Source: Pohlia nutans (lineage: Eukaryota; Streptophyta; Bryopsida; Bryales; Mniaceae). Taken from it: a stretch of DNA of 64,000 nucleotides. The DNA is taken from positions 21,419,009-21,483,008 of the forward strand of contig CM040100.1 of the NCBI GenBank assembly GCA_022496805.1, read 5' to 3'. Positions within the stretch are counted from its first letter, which is position 1. The number at the start of each line of letters is the position of its first letter. A program made the translations under genes and the position numbers. The notes under the pieces were generated by a model that made no database searches, was not told where the DNA came from, and saw only the letters and a program-made list of their open reading frames with translations. Of the stretch, positions 35,954 to 47,655 are shown in pieces.

Positions 35954-36674
35954 ATGGGAGTCTCGTGGAATGCAGTCTTGCAGGCGCTGATGATTGGCCT
36001 TGCCATTCAAATGACAGGCTCTGTCCTCTACGTAATCCTTACTTTCCTCTGGAAGGCCATGAAGGAGCGCATGTCAAGGCCCGCAGGTTACACACTTCGA
36101 TTCCTTCCATCTGTACTTGTTATAGCATATATAGGCGCTCAAATGCTATAATTGATTCCAGTTGCAGTTGACCAAGGAGGAATAAACAGAGGAGAGACGA
36201 TTCGAGAAGAACGTTTGCATAGACGACAAGGCCTCTTGTTCTTGTGCTCTAGAGTTTGCTTCGTGGGATGGATTTTCTTATTCATTTCTTGATTAATTCA
36301 CAGGTGCGGAGCCCATGGATTTGGAAATGGGGTCGGTGAACGGCGGTGAAGGTGAAACTGCTCGTCTTACTCCTTTCGCTGGTTCAACTCTTTATGCCCA
36401 GCTTTTGTTCTCATGCTTGAATAGAGTTTGAATGATCTGATACTTGCTTTGGACATCCTGAACGCCTCAAGTGGCTGAGAAATTTCACAGCCATGTGTAT
36501 ATCTCGACTCATGTCATCCTTTCAGAGGAAAATAACTGAATTGCAATCATATGTTGATTGATCGTGCATCCAGGTGGAAGTGTTGCGGATGATGACAATG
36601 CTCTCCACGAAGGTGATCCGGAACTGATTGAGGAGGACATGGCTAGCTTGCAAAATGGCCCTGGCTCCTGTTGA
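35954..36674 (+). CDS. Small single-pass membrane protein, family not recognised
   Basis: Three exons with matching phases and GT-AG borders: 35954-36086, 36304-36351, 36574-36674 (TGA); 93 residues. The ATG has strong context (G at -3, G at +4). Residues 1-44 hold one hydrophobic segment (about 8-33: LQALMIGLAIQMTGSVLYVI and following) then a basic stretch KAMKERMSR, typical of a positive-inside stop-transfer. Exons 2 and 3 encode a soluble acidic tail (EPMDLEMG, DDDNALHEGDPELIEEDM). The unspliced frame would instead stop at 36151 after 65 residues with a different tail. Inferred: membrane anchor with an acidic cytosolic tail. I know no family for it; alternatives are the unspliced 65-residue form or a non-coding transcript. 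Confidence 0.55.
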
Positions 36675-39600
36675 GAGGGAGTGACATTCAAGAGCCCTCC
36701 TGTCGGTATGGTTGAGTAGATTTCATTGTTACTTTAATTTGTCCTTTTATTCTTGTTTAAGAACAAATGGTGTTGGTCAATTCATTGCTAGAGCCACACT
36801 GATCGTCGTAGTAATTTAGCGTGGTGACAAATCAGTGAAATATGCATCACAATAAATTCATTCTATATGTGCAGCATCAAGCAAGTGCCAGTTGTGGAGG
36901 ATGTCGATCAATGCTAGACATGGTGGTACATTGCTCGGCCGCGGATGCACTTGGTCTTCCTTGATGCTGCACCTCTGCAACATTACGTTAGCCTGCATAG
37001 TATGATTTCTCTTTAGCTTGCTTGTTTCAGTTTAACTGAACTTATAGAGTCTACCTTCGAAAGAGGGCATCAAGGGTAGCATGCGGTCCAGGTGGTCAAG
37101 TTGGTAGCACTTCCCCCAATAGACTCTTCATTCATGTTGATCCTTCGTACCTGACTTCCTCTCTCTCTCTAACTGAACCTTCACTAAGTACAGTGAGTTT
37201 GTATTGATATTAATAAAGTACATAGTACTTGGAAAAGATGTGTTTTGTAGATTGATCGTTTTAGTTGAGGATTTGGAAAGATGTGTACAATTTTATGGCT
37301 CTGAATCTGATGGTCTACCTCCGAGAGGAGGCACCAAGGGTAGACCTTGCTACTCATGCCCTTGAAAGTAGACCTCGCTATTATTATTATTATTCCAGTG
37401 ACGAGATGGTTTAGAAAAATGGTATTGACGACTTGTGGCTTTCCAACGGTTGTAGGGTTTGTAAATGAACCGACAATTCTAGGGCAGGGTTTCTATAATG
37501 TAACCTAACCTTTCACATCCTTGAACGGTCTTTCCGTGACTATCCATTCTGCCCTCAAAGACCATTATGTGAAGTAGCCTAGCCTTTCATGTCTTATTCA
37601 ATTTCTTGACCTTTTACTTCATCACTGGTGGTGCAGAGAAGCGGAGCTATAATTGTTAATATTATTATTATTGAATATGATGTACTTGTATTTTACACAA
37701 ATGATCCTACAACCTTGCCATGTGTACATGGAACAGAGGGAAAAGAGGCTCTTTTCCCATAGAAATTTCCATTGTGAACTCTCTCAAAAAGGGAAATTAG
37801 ACTTGTAGAAGGGAAACTATCCTTCTTTCCTCTTGCATAGGAAAAATCTCTTCTCTCATAGGATAACTTGCATTTTCTCCTCCATTTTAGTTGTTCCATA
37901 TTGCTTGTCAACACATTGTAAGCGTTTGACTACATATACAACTCCTCCACCACTTGAGTTTTTAGCTTTTACTCTCTCTTTACTACAATAACTTCAAGTT
38001 ACTTGTTGGTAAAGAAATTGGTTCTTTCATGAAATTGGGTAATAAAACTTGGATATTTTCAAAAAATATTTTTTTATTGAATATATATTTTTATTATATT
38101 CAATGAATATAATATTAATATATGATTATTATATTCAATATTGTCAAAAAAAGGAAAAATGCATGAGGGATTTTCCAAAATTTTCCACTATGAGACAATT
38201 CCTTATACATTGTAAAATGAGGGCTTTCTTGCAGAGAAAACAACCCCTTTTCCTTCAAGAATAGCCCTAGGGTGCCCTGTGTTAGAAATGATTCACACGT
38301 TCAATGAAACCAACGGTTTCTTGAAGTTTATATTTTCCTCTTACATGTGAGCAACCTCTCAACCATGGGAGGAATATTTATCCTCATATTATTGATTATT
38401 CTTTAAAATACTCTTCACCCTAATGGGTTACAAAAATTACCCTAAATTTTCATCACCCTTGGTATGAATATACTTTTAGGAAAGCACCAACATCAACTGA
38501 AGATCACCAAATGAATGTACCAAATCTTCCAAATTATCAATCAAAAGCATTCCAAAATTCTCAAGAATTTGCCGTTTCCAAAATAAATCATATATTCAAC
38601 TTCATTTGAAGCCAAACAAAAAGTATGGTGAACTGCCAAGATGCGCCATGGTTGAATTGCCATTTCCAAAGTCTGTAGATTGTGCACGCACACACACAAA
38701 AATAGTTCCGTCAATGAAACTATCTTATCAGCCAGCCAGTTCCTTTTAGAACTAATCACACCTTTTCACCACGTCATAGCCTCCATGATTAAGTTTTCAC
38801 ATGATTTCCACATTTAATGATTACCTTTTCATCACATTTTCATTATATATTTTTATATCAAAGGTCGCTAGAGCTTTTGAATATATCTTTATACTAATTT
38901 CTAAATAATATTTGTTTAAACATTTTTTTGTTTATTATTGATTTATTTATTTGCAAACTTTTTTTGGATGATACTTTAGATTATGAAAACTTTTTTTAAT
39001 TCTATTTTGGATGATTATATGTATGTATGTATGTATGTATTTATATATAATGAATGATCGACCAATTCCATCTAGAATTAATCATACCTCTTCACCACCT
39101 CATCTGCACCGTGATTGAATGGTTTTAATGATTACCTTTTCACCACATTTTGATTATGAAAGGTTATGTATATATTTTTATACTGATATCTAACCAATAC
39201 TACTTTTACAAATTGACAACTGGTAAGTTTAACATATTTATTTGTAGATTTCAATTTTGTATGACATATTAGGTTTTGAAAATCATTTTGATTTTACTTT
39301 TTAATTTTTACAATTTGACAATTGGAAAGTTTTGTTTAGACATGTTTATGTTTATTATTATTTTTATTAGATATGTTACGTCACAAAAACCATTTTATTT
39401 TATTTTTTAGTTTATACTAAATTCCAACTAATATTATTTTGTTGAAGTATTTTTTACAACTGAATTTTTTTTTTAAAATACAAGTGGAAGTTTTTAATTT
39501 TAATTTTAATTTTTATCAATTTGTATAAAAGTCTAGAAAAATCTAGAGCTTCCTTTCCTGGCCATGGGGTTCTAGTTATTTTTCGTGTTCCCTAATTGTA

Positions 39601-40714
39601 TTTTGCACTTTAATTAATTATTAGGCAGAAAGCTGCCCAAATTGCTAGAAAGGTACGGTACATCGTCTTTGGCTTGTGTGAAATACTTAACCCTCTATAA
39701 TGACACACTTTGTAATTGTAATTGCACATGTGTATCCCCAGAATCACATTTTTTCAAATGCCTTTTGGAACCTAAGATCCATGCGAATCCTAGTTTTTAG
39801 AATGTGCACTCAAATGTTACAATTTTGGCACTTAAAAACACCACATTTTAAAGAACATGAGCATATAGATATTGATATGCATTGATGCCAAACAAAGAAC
39901 ACCAGTTTACATTTAAGCATCATATAGTCTAATTCTGCCCTGGTTTTTATTTATACATCGTGTGTCTTGTACGAGGAAAGTGTTGTCTTTCACTAATACG
40001 TCTTTCATTGAGATACCATTGAATCATCGTGTTTCAAACAAAGGAACTCAAAATAGTTTTGCAAATAGGAGCCATGAAGACCATTGAATCATGGGGTCAC
40101 GAAGGGAGGCAAAATTGTCTTTTATTTTGTGGTTTGAGGGGCCCCTCCTCCATAGCATATAACCCACTAAATACCACCCATTGAACACTAAGGTCATTGT
40201 ATCCAAAGTGAAACTTGCCCCCATATACAACTTTAGATGTCCTTTATCCCCAATTTGCCTTTGAAGAGTTGAAGATGAAAAATCACAAAGTATAGAATGC
40301 CAGTCTTGGCAAACTAGGGGATTTAGATGCTCGATAGTCGTATTCATTATTTTGGCAAATTTCAGCATGCCACAATGTAACACCACATTCACTCAAATCC
40401 CAAGGGTATGATGGTGCTTAAGATTTTACAGGAAGTTCGTGCCATTCACCCTCAAAATTGGCACCAAATAGAATAATCTGGTAGAAAGAAAGTCCAGCTT
40501 CCTTTTGAAAGTCTACAGCCAATAAACACAGCACACGTTATATAGAGCATCTGCATTGCAATCAAAATTTGAATTGGTTAAGTGTTACGCATTTAGCACA
40601 AGAATTTTAAGCTCTAAATCACCGCTAATGCTACTAAGTCGTTCTTAAATTCATAGAAAAATCTTTTCCAAATTCATATAAAATGTTAAATACAAAGTTC
40701 TTGTTACCAGACAG
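36675..40714. other. Intergenic DNA, no gene seen
   Basis: Bases 36675-37030 probably include 3' UTR of the small gene. (TTA)n tracts near 37380 and 37660, (ATGT)n at about 39018-39040. A minus-strand frame of 114 codons at 40048-40392 is unrecognised and lacks splice support. Mostly AT-rich. Confidence 0.5.
37040..37160 (+). repeat. Dispersed SINE-like repeat, copy 2
   Basis: Sense-strand partner of 6410-6540, sharing GGGCATCAAGGGTAGCAT and CAAGTTGGTAGCACTTCCC. A related CACCAAGGGTAGACC piece lies at 37312-37360. Confidence 0.35.
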
Positions 40715-42520
40715 TCAAGTACTTTTATCTATCGTCGAACCAGGTAACAGTGATGCTAATCCAACGCCCTCATCGGACTCTACAGGTTGAAATCGACTAA
40801 CAACAGCGCCAGACGGTTGGCAACCGTAAGACTTTGGAATTCGCCTTATGAAATCCAGAGGCCTGCATCGCATATACACACAAATGACATGAGAATATTA
40901 GAAGGTAGAGGATACTAAAACCCTTAAAAGACCTGATCCCATCTCCTATATTGACCCCTGTTACCATGCATAGAATTGCATCTCAAACACATCTAATGCA
41001 CTTCTACAGACAATCAGCTTCTGAATTTGAAATAGGTTTTGTCATGAAAAAAGCAAACACAACCCTATTTACCTATTCATATACTATTTACACTTGGTTG
41101 GACTTATTAGCAAGTGATGTAAGCATGACATGACTAAACGTCTATGATCACTGATCTTGAAAATGGTATTGTATACTGTCACAGAGCTCTACAACTCACT
41201 TTGAAATTGCATAAGAAATCCATACATAGTGATAAAAATTTGACCTAAAATAATTTGGTTCCTGTACCAAAGATTTCTCCCAAAAATCACACTCAACACA
41301 TGTTAAGATTCTTAAAGTGATGCAAATAGTATCCTCCCGCGCATTTCTGGCAAAGTATTCACATCTCAATCGGGTAAAACTTCAGCAGATTTTCTAAGAT
41401 GCCGCACTAACGATATTTTAGAAAAACCGTGATCCAGAGATTGCAATGCCTAATTACGACAAAGAGGCATTACTTGCTAGAATCTACACACATAAAATTT
41501 CATGTACGGCAACAAAATTCAGTGCGAAATTCGAAACAGGCACCCCGATCATCAGCTCTATTAACCCTAAGCTTCTAAAACGCCAAATATGGCCATCTGC
41601 ATCACTGAACTTTGCAACGGTGGCACTTTCTCATTTTACCTCAGTTTTCTGATTGCAATACATCATTTTAAAACTCTTGTTCTATACTACAAGAGCAACA
41701 ACAGTGTCGATCGTGTCAAACTGAAGTCATTTTCACAAAAACAGATGATTTGCAGCAGGGGGTCCAATTTTCCTACGCTACAGAAAATACGCTGAGGGGT
41801 TAAAAGAGACTCAATCTCAAATCCGTCTGAGTAACAGCAGAATCCAAGGCTGCCCTCATAGTGCCCTAAGCGTCATAGTCTCCAGTAATACCCTCGCAAA
41901 CATAAACCCTAAACCCTCATGTACAAAGAAACATGTCGATTTTTACGAAAACTGCGCGCAACGAACATAAACCCTAGAACCTCATGTATAGACGAGCAAA
42001 GTATCCGTGCAACGACGAGGTGTAAATCTGCTAAATGTCCAAACATGTCCGCCATTCTGCTAATAGATAGAGGGATCCAAAAAGATTATTTCTCATTCAT
42101 GCTTAACCCCTAAGCGTCTAACCATCTGCATCACTGAACTTTGCAACGGTGGCTTTTGCTCATTTTACCTTGGTTTTCAGATTGCACTACATCGTTTAAA
42201 GCTCTTGTTCTATACTACAAGATCAATGTCAAACTGCAGTCATTTTCACACAAACAGATAATTTGCAGCAGGAGATCGATTTTCCTGCACTCCAGAAAAT
42301 ACAGTGGACGCTTAGGGGTTAAAAAGAGTGAGGGAAAAAAACATGATGGCACAGAGTTTACGTACATGGAAGGCAGTTCAGTTTGGTAAGCAGCGACATC
42401 ACAGAAGCCTTGACGTTGCTTGTGCTTGGGGTTAACAGTGCACAACACGAACACCCGGTTCCGACGCTTGACCACCTTGCAGTACTCGCACAAGCGGCGA
42501 ACCGCCGCCCGCACCTTCAT
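40715..42520 (-). CDS. Mitochondrial ribosomal protein bL36m (nuclear gene)
   Basis: Two exons on the minus strand: 42520-42366 (from ATG) and 40862-40715 (TGA), 100 residues. Donor GTACGT; acceptor GATGCAG; the split ATG codon joins in phase. Residues 1-39 are a full bL36 domain ([20 protein letters not shown], then PKHKQRQGF) with zinc ligands Cys11, Cys14, Cys27 and His33. bL36 sits in the large ribosomal subunit near the peptidyl-transferase side. The ~60-residue C-terminal extension ([25 protein letters not shown]) resembles that of plant nuclear bL36m proteins and is absent from the plastid-encoded protein, which favours mitochondria. As in bacterial bL36 there is no cleavable presequence. 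The 1503-bp intron holds two family-2 TTAA elements. First exon is certain; second exon rests on phase and the GLASLL match. Confidence 0.87.
41565..41799 (+). mobile_element. Family-2 TTAA element, copy c (bL36m intron)
   Basis: 235 bp between TTAA 41561-41564 and TTAA 41800-41803; CCCTAAGC left, GCTGAGGGG right. Opposite orientation to copies a and b. Confidence 0.85.
42107..42318 (+). mobile_element. Family-2 TTAA element, copy d (bL36m intron)
   Basis: 212 bp, perfect TTAA on both sides (42103-42106, 42319-42322) and perfect CCCCTAAGCGTC / GACGCTTAGGGG ends. It lies 47 bp inside the intron from the donor site. A few small internal deletions relative to copy b. Confidence 0.9.
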
Positions 42521-42604
42521 TTCGCCTTCCTTCGATTACGGCGATTGCAATGAGGACGAAACTCAATACACAATGGAAAGCTCGGAATCCATAGCCATGA
42601 GCAT

Positions 42605-42612
42605 TAGGGTTT
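42605..42612 (-). promoter_or_regulatory. Telo-box (AAACCCTA) upstream of bL36m
   Basis: Reads AAACCCTAAT on the minus strand, 85 bp before the bL36m ATG. Telo-boxes are enriched in promoters of plant translation-machinery genes. Single short motif, so function is inferred. Confidence 0.5.
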
Positions 42613-45215
42613 TGGAGAATTGGAAGAGACGAAGTTCCCAATACGGTTCCCAGAATGTACTCCACGGGAACATCAGAGGTTGATGATTTTATTTTATTTC
42701 ATCCACCGTAGGTTGGTAGCACCTTGGGCAAAAATTGATTGCAAAAACTCATGTTCAAATTTTTGGGAAATTTCAGCACATTCTTGCCCAAATATACAGT
42801 AATTAAGTCTGAAATGTCCAAATAATGAAATTTATAGAAAGTTCCTACTTTATAAATTGCCTCCAAACCACTCAGTGCTAAACAAATTAAACAAATTAGA
42901 CAAATAAGACAAATCAGGGATTGAAAGAGGATGGCCATTAGCCATAAATAATGAATGAAATATTTTATGTTATTCATCATATTTAAATTTTACCTTTCCA
43001 AATGTGGGATATTTTATTTTATTTTTCACCAACACTTTTTCAAACTTTTATTAATTATTGGGCATTGAGGTGCCCAAGGTGCTACCAGCTTAGTGTATTT
43101 GAACCTTGATTTCATCCATATAGAAGGTTCTATGAAACTACATAGGATATTCTTAGAATTAAAATCAAGTTGGTTTTGCATATCTCACCTTCTGTGGAAA
43201 AACTAAACTAGCTAAAAATAGAATTTGGGGTGACTTTCCTAGATCGCTCAAAAACCAAGTTTTATTGTTTTACCGCATTCGATAATATAGAATCAAGAAT
43301 GACTATCTTTAGTCAGTTTACTTTTTCTACGGAGGGTGAGATATGTACAATTAAAAATTTCATTACAGATTTTTTTAAACGATGAAACAATAAAATGCTC
43401 GTGTATGTTTACAACTTGTTTATACCTATTGACACTACACCTATTAAAAACCATCCTAATAAAATATATTAAAATTTTGATGTAACTATGTTAAAATTTT
43501 ATTAAATACAACAATGCTTAAAAATTATTGAATTGAAAAGCATTTTGGAAGTTTTTGATGGAATCAATGGCATAGATTTTATTGACTACTGTGATGGTTT
43601 GTAAGTTGCAATTTGAATCATTTTGTATAGTTTTGGAGAAGGTTCAGAAGTCGGGTTCAAATCAAATCAAATTTATGCTTATCAGTGATACAATTTTTTC
43701 TCAATTCAATATTTTTAGTATAAAAATATTAGTTTATAATCCGTTTTTTTTTTTTTTTCAAACACGGATTATTTATCATTTATTATTTTGAATGACATTT
43801 GAAACCACAAATCCAAAAGTGTAAATCGTACAAAATTCTGAATTGGTTTTAATGCATTTTATATGAATTGTTATCTTATGTTACAAGCCAAATTAGTTCT
43901 TTAATTCTTATAATTTTATTATAATAATGTCTATGAAATTGGTGGTTTCTATCAAATTTTATTTATCTTGTAATCAACATGTTTATAACATTCAGTAGTC
44001 TTCATAGTCTCTGCCTTCTTCCCGAGGAGAATGTGCAAAATATTCGACATCATCAATAGCTATGAAACTTTGTGCCAAGTGGAAGTTACTATGACAAGCA
44101 GAGACAATGATTGCAGTGAGAGGTGGCATGTAGCAACTACATTCATCTTGCTGTTCTTTCGAAGCATACATGTTATGGACGGATGAAAAGGCAAAGCTAT
44201 AAGTGAATGTTATGTTCTTCACATAGTTTTGGTGATATAATTTTAAAAACCATTTTTGGAAATACGATCGATCATTCATAGCATAATAGAGCATAACATT
44301 CTTTAGCAACCCCACTGTTCACCTTAGGAATCAACATCGCAAGCCAGAATCGTTGTAAGAATCGTAATCTTTTGAAGAATCAAAGGCATCTTTAGCTAAA
44401 GATGGTTTAGCAACTCATCAAATTTCTACTTTTTAACCCCGAACGTATTGACCCTTTGAACACAAGTAGATGCTAGCCTCAAAATTTTATATATTAGCAT
44501 GGCTTAGATGCACATGAGGTGTACATGAGAGAACCATTGCAAGCATAAAATCTACCCAACAAATTTGACATACTTGCAGTTGGAGGTTTCTCCAATATTA
44601 TCAACATTTCCACATCATAAAAGATTTATTGTAATTGGTAGAGAATTTAATAGGCTTGCATAGGTAACTTGGATGAAAGTCATTTGAGATCGTATCGTAA
44701 AGTTACAAGGCTTTGAATCTATTTATGATCCAGTTGTTGGACGTTGGGACATTTAGGGGTTAATAGTTTCTACATGTTCCACATCATCAATTCTATGTTC
44801 AAATGTTGATTCTCTGCATAAGCAAAAGGGTGTGATGCAGTACTAGCTAAAGAATGTTATAGCACAAGAAGGGAGCACCTTTTTAAAAGTGGATTTCAAG
44901 AAGAACATTCACTCTTTTAAGTGATGTATGAATGCCATTGGTATCTCATAAATTGTGAGATTTCTTTGTTAATGCCAAGTAAACTTAGTTTCTAACCATA
45001 ACTAGATTGTGGTTCCATTTGAAAGGGTGTTTGCTCCTGTTGCTCTAGTATGCTATGTTTAAAAACCATGAATCCTTGGTCCTTTAGAGGTCTCCCAAAA
45101 GACCCTATTCACACTGTGACCATCATTTATAATGTGAATAGGGTTTAGGGCATCTTCTCCAGTCGAGAGGTGCAGTTCATTTGCACCAACGAGCCTGGGC
45201 ATGTGTTTTCGACGG
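42613..45215. other. Intergenic region between the two mitoribosomal genes
   Basis: AT-rich. Holds a family of TAGCACCTTGGGC-type repeats (42715 and, inverted, 43065-43095), a T run at 43744-43757, a TTAA element at 44437-44759, and a family-1 end remnant at 45067-45092. A 107-codon minus frame (43992-44315) ends in an acidic tail but is unrecognised. Confidence 0.5.
44437..44759. mobile_element. 323-bp TTAA element
   Basis: TTAA at 44433-44436 and 44760-44763, CCCCGAACGT left and ACATTTAGGGG right. Terminal inverted repeats are poor beyond the first bases, so it may be an old or chimeric copy. Confidence 0.5.
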
Positions 45216-45227
45216 GGTTCAGGGTTT

Positions 45228-45235
45228 TAGGGTTT
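45228..45235 (+). promoter_or_regulatory. Telo-box (TAGGGTTT) just before bL32m
   Basis: TTTTAGGGTTT ends 19 bp before the bL32m ATG, in the leader or promoter. A nearby AGGGTTTT precedes it. Same motif class as upstream of bL36m. Confidence 0.5.
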
Positions 45236-45254
45236 GTCAGTATTTTCTTCAGCG

Positions 45255-45596
45255 ATGTCGCGAGCACTTCGACCGCTAGCGGATCGCTTGCTGAGCTCCT
45301 GGACCGCCAAATCCTCTTCTACTGTGTCGAATTCTCGGGCTTTTAGTTCTCTACAAAATGTCGGACCTCCAATGCAGCAAACCCCGGCTTTCTGGACGGA
45401 GTTTCCGGATCGCTTCGTCCCCGAGGGTGACATGGAGCTCATGGCTGTGCCGAAGCGCAAGGTGACGCCGTCGCGGAAGGGCAAGCGCAACGGCGGGAAG
45501 TTCCTCAAATCCGTGCCTGTGATTGCCAAGTGCAAGATTTGCGGGCGCGTGAAGCTGCCGCATTTCTACTGCTGCGATGGACAAGTGAAGAGCTAA
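45255..45596 (+). CDS. Mitochondrial ribosomal protein bL32m (nuclear gene)
   Basis: Single exon, ATG at 45255 to TAA, 113 residues. Residues 1-63 form an arginine/serine-rich, acid-poor start (SRALRPLADRLLSSWTAKSS) expected of a mitochondrial presequence, then a short linker. From about residue 64 the bL32 core follows: AVPKRKVTPSRKGKRNGGKF, then VIAKCKICGRVKLPHFYCC with CxxC and CC zinc ligands. Component of the large mitoribosomal subunit. The frame is open upstream to 45234 but without ATG, so 45255 is the start. GC-rich relative to the surroundings, normal for an exon. The plastid bL32 is usually plastid-encoded and lacks this presequence, so a mitochondrial location is preferred. Confidence 0.93.
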   Translation: MSRALRPLADRLLSSWTAKSSSTVSNSRAFSSLQNVGPPMQQTPAFWTEFPDRFVPEGDMELMAVPKRKVTPSRKGKRNGGKFLKSVPVIAKCKICGRVKLPHFYCCDGQVKS

Positions 45597-46690
45597 TTGA
45601 TCAGTGCAGCCGCGCTACTTTAGAACATTTTCCTTCCCAAATTGGGGGACTCTACGCGACTCTGCCTATGTAAGAGCAAGTGAGTGATTTTTATTAGGGC
45701 AGGAAACATGCTACTGGAAATAATTAGGAGAGTGGGATGTGGCCTCGAGAAAGACATAGTAGCAGTGCTTGCGGTATAGAGCTTGAAATTTCTTGTGCTG
45801 AAAGCGTAATTTCAAATTTCGATGTTGTGTTCATGATTTTTTTCTCCCAGTTTGTGCTGATGGGATATCCTATGGTGCTAATGTTTGACTCAGGTTATGT
45901 AGGGATTTTTGTGGTGCACATTGGAATGTGATGTGTAGTGCACCTGCCAATTTTAGGGTTTATCGCGGAACTGTGAAATGCATGTGGAACGGTGGGGTTG
46001 CAAATGCTTCAAGCTTAATCTATTGCAGTTTTGTGAGAAGGGAACGCTGTTCAAGGTCATTCTTGCGGTAAATTGGAATCCACCCATTCTATTGTTATTC
46101 ATTTTGCAATCCACCTACATTAATACATGGCAATTGACTTAATGGTTTCATGAAATGATCAGAAATCCTGTGATAGGTATTGTAGGGTAAGGTTGGCCAT
46201 CACTTGGATCCTCATAGGTGAGTTACCAGCTCTAGGGTGTTTCCCCAAGCCCTAAGTAGCTCCTTTGAAAAGTGTTACTGTTCATTCACCCATGTAGATG
46301 ACCCTTAATGAACCAAGTCTTTTTTTTTCTGAGATGGTTGATGATTTGGGATCCCGTTAGAGGTATGGGCTAATGATATTAGGTCACACTCTGCATGTTT
46401 GTGTTCCAGGACGAAGGAATATGGAATTCTTTAAATATTCATACTTGTCGGTCTTAAATGTTTCGTTTTCGTCCCAAATCGAGTTGGAGGGTGTGAGATA
46501 TGGAACATAGGTTAGTTCTACAGTTTGCCTTCCTGTGATGATGCCTCTGAGTGGCCAATGCCAGGACCACACATGCTGTGAAGCACGTGGACTGAAACAG
46601 ATGAAGCCAAAAATATTTTTGTAAACTGGGAAGACAAGAAATTATGCTCAAGGTTTCATGTACTGTACTGTAGTGTTAGATTATACATAT
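45597..46690. other. 3' flank of bL32m, no gene seen
   Basis: Presumed 3' UTR then unique-looking intergenic DNA; no coding segment recognised. Confidence 0.5.
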
Positions 46691-46694
46691 TTAA

Positions 46695-46846
46695 CCTCTC
46701 CACATTCAGTAGCCTTCATGCCCACTGCCTTTCCTTCATGCACTTTTTTCATCACCTTGAGCCTCCACCTGCCCACTTAGCTACTGTGGAATATTCCACA
46801 CCATCTACTGTAGAGCCAAGGCAGAGATAGTGCATGCTACTGAATG
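46695..46846. mobile_element. Short repeat R, copy 2
   Basis: TTAA at 46691-46694 and 46847-46850; inner ends ACATTCAGTAGC and GCTACTGAATGT. Matches 24563-24735 with a small internal deletion. Confidence 0.65.
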
Positions 46847-46850
46847 TTAA

Positions 46851-47651
46851 CCCTTTAGTGCCCAGGGTACTGTAGCTGGGAGCTCTGAATTTTAGTGGGT
46901 TTTTCCACTGTGATTGAGATTATCAGAAATGGAATATATTAAATTAGAAAGTAGCCGTACAATTCTATTCTCAACTCGAGAGCACACATTTTATTAAAAT
47001 TTGAGAATCATCCAACGGTGGGATTGGAAGATTATAGTATGTATTTGAACTGTATAATGCACGCTCAAAAATGAGATTTTGGGGGGTGTGTGACTTCAAA
47101 GTTAAATAGAATGTGGGTTAAATTTTCAAATATGAAAGTAAAGAAGTTCAGCTATGCCTATGCCAACACCTCTCCATTGCAATCTTTCATATCAAAAATA
47201 GACTCACACATAATTATTGTGAATTTTATAAGTGAAAGTGACTTATCCATAAACAGTTTAGGCAAAATTTTATACGTTGAAAATTGACAGGAGTGGGTAC
47301 ATTAGTCAAGATTGGATTACACACGCTAATGGAAGATGAAGAAGAGAACACAATACAAAAAAACAAAACAAGATAACAAACTTCCAAACACAAGAAATAC
47401 TGCATAATACATGTGTTGTATTTGTAAGTATTTACTGTATTTTCAAGTATTTGCAGTATTTTTGCGTTTTGTTGATAGGTATTTTGATAGTTGTACAATT
47501 CCAAATTGAAAATTTCTTTTTCTAGAAGATGTATAATGTATGTGGCATAATCTGAACTTCAAAACTGAAGTTCGAATTCTTCACGGATTCTCTGCTATTT
47601 GCATTTCGAACGTTGCAGTGACCACAATGTGGTTGGCTGGGCACTAAAGGG
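46851..47651. mobile_element. 801-bp TTAA element with CCCTTTAGTGCCCAG ends
   Basis: TTAA at 46847-46850 and 47652-47655. Perfect 15-bp terminal inverted repeat CCCTTTAGTGCCCAG / CTGGGCACTAAAGGG. Better-preserved relative of 23735-24561. No transposase ORF. Confidence 0.85.
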
Positions 47652-47655
47652 TTAA

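Noticed and set aside
35954..36151. Unspliced 65-residue form of the small membrane protein
   Set aside because: Possible, but the spliced form uses three phase-matched GT-AG exons and yields a coherent acidic tail; the spliced model was preferred without excluding this one.
42215..42520. Unspliced 101-residue bL36 frame
   Set aside because: After the bL36 domain it runs through the intron and into a family-2 transposon; the spliced second exon restores the expected plant tail.
43992..44315. 107-codon minus frame ending in an acidic tail
   Set aside because: No recognisable domain, no splice sites that extend it, AT-biased codon use.
45234..45254. Upstream extension of bL32m
   Set aside because: Frame is open but begins with TTG; the first ATG at 45255 gives a good mitochondrial presequence.
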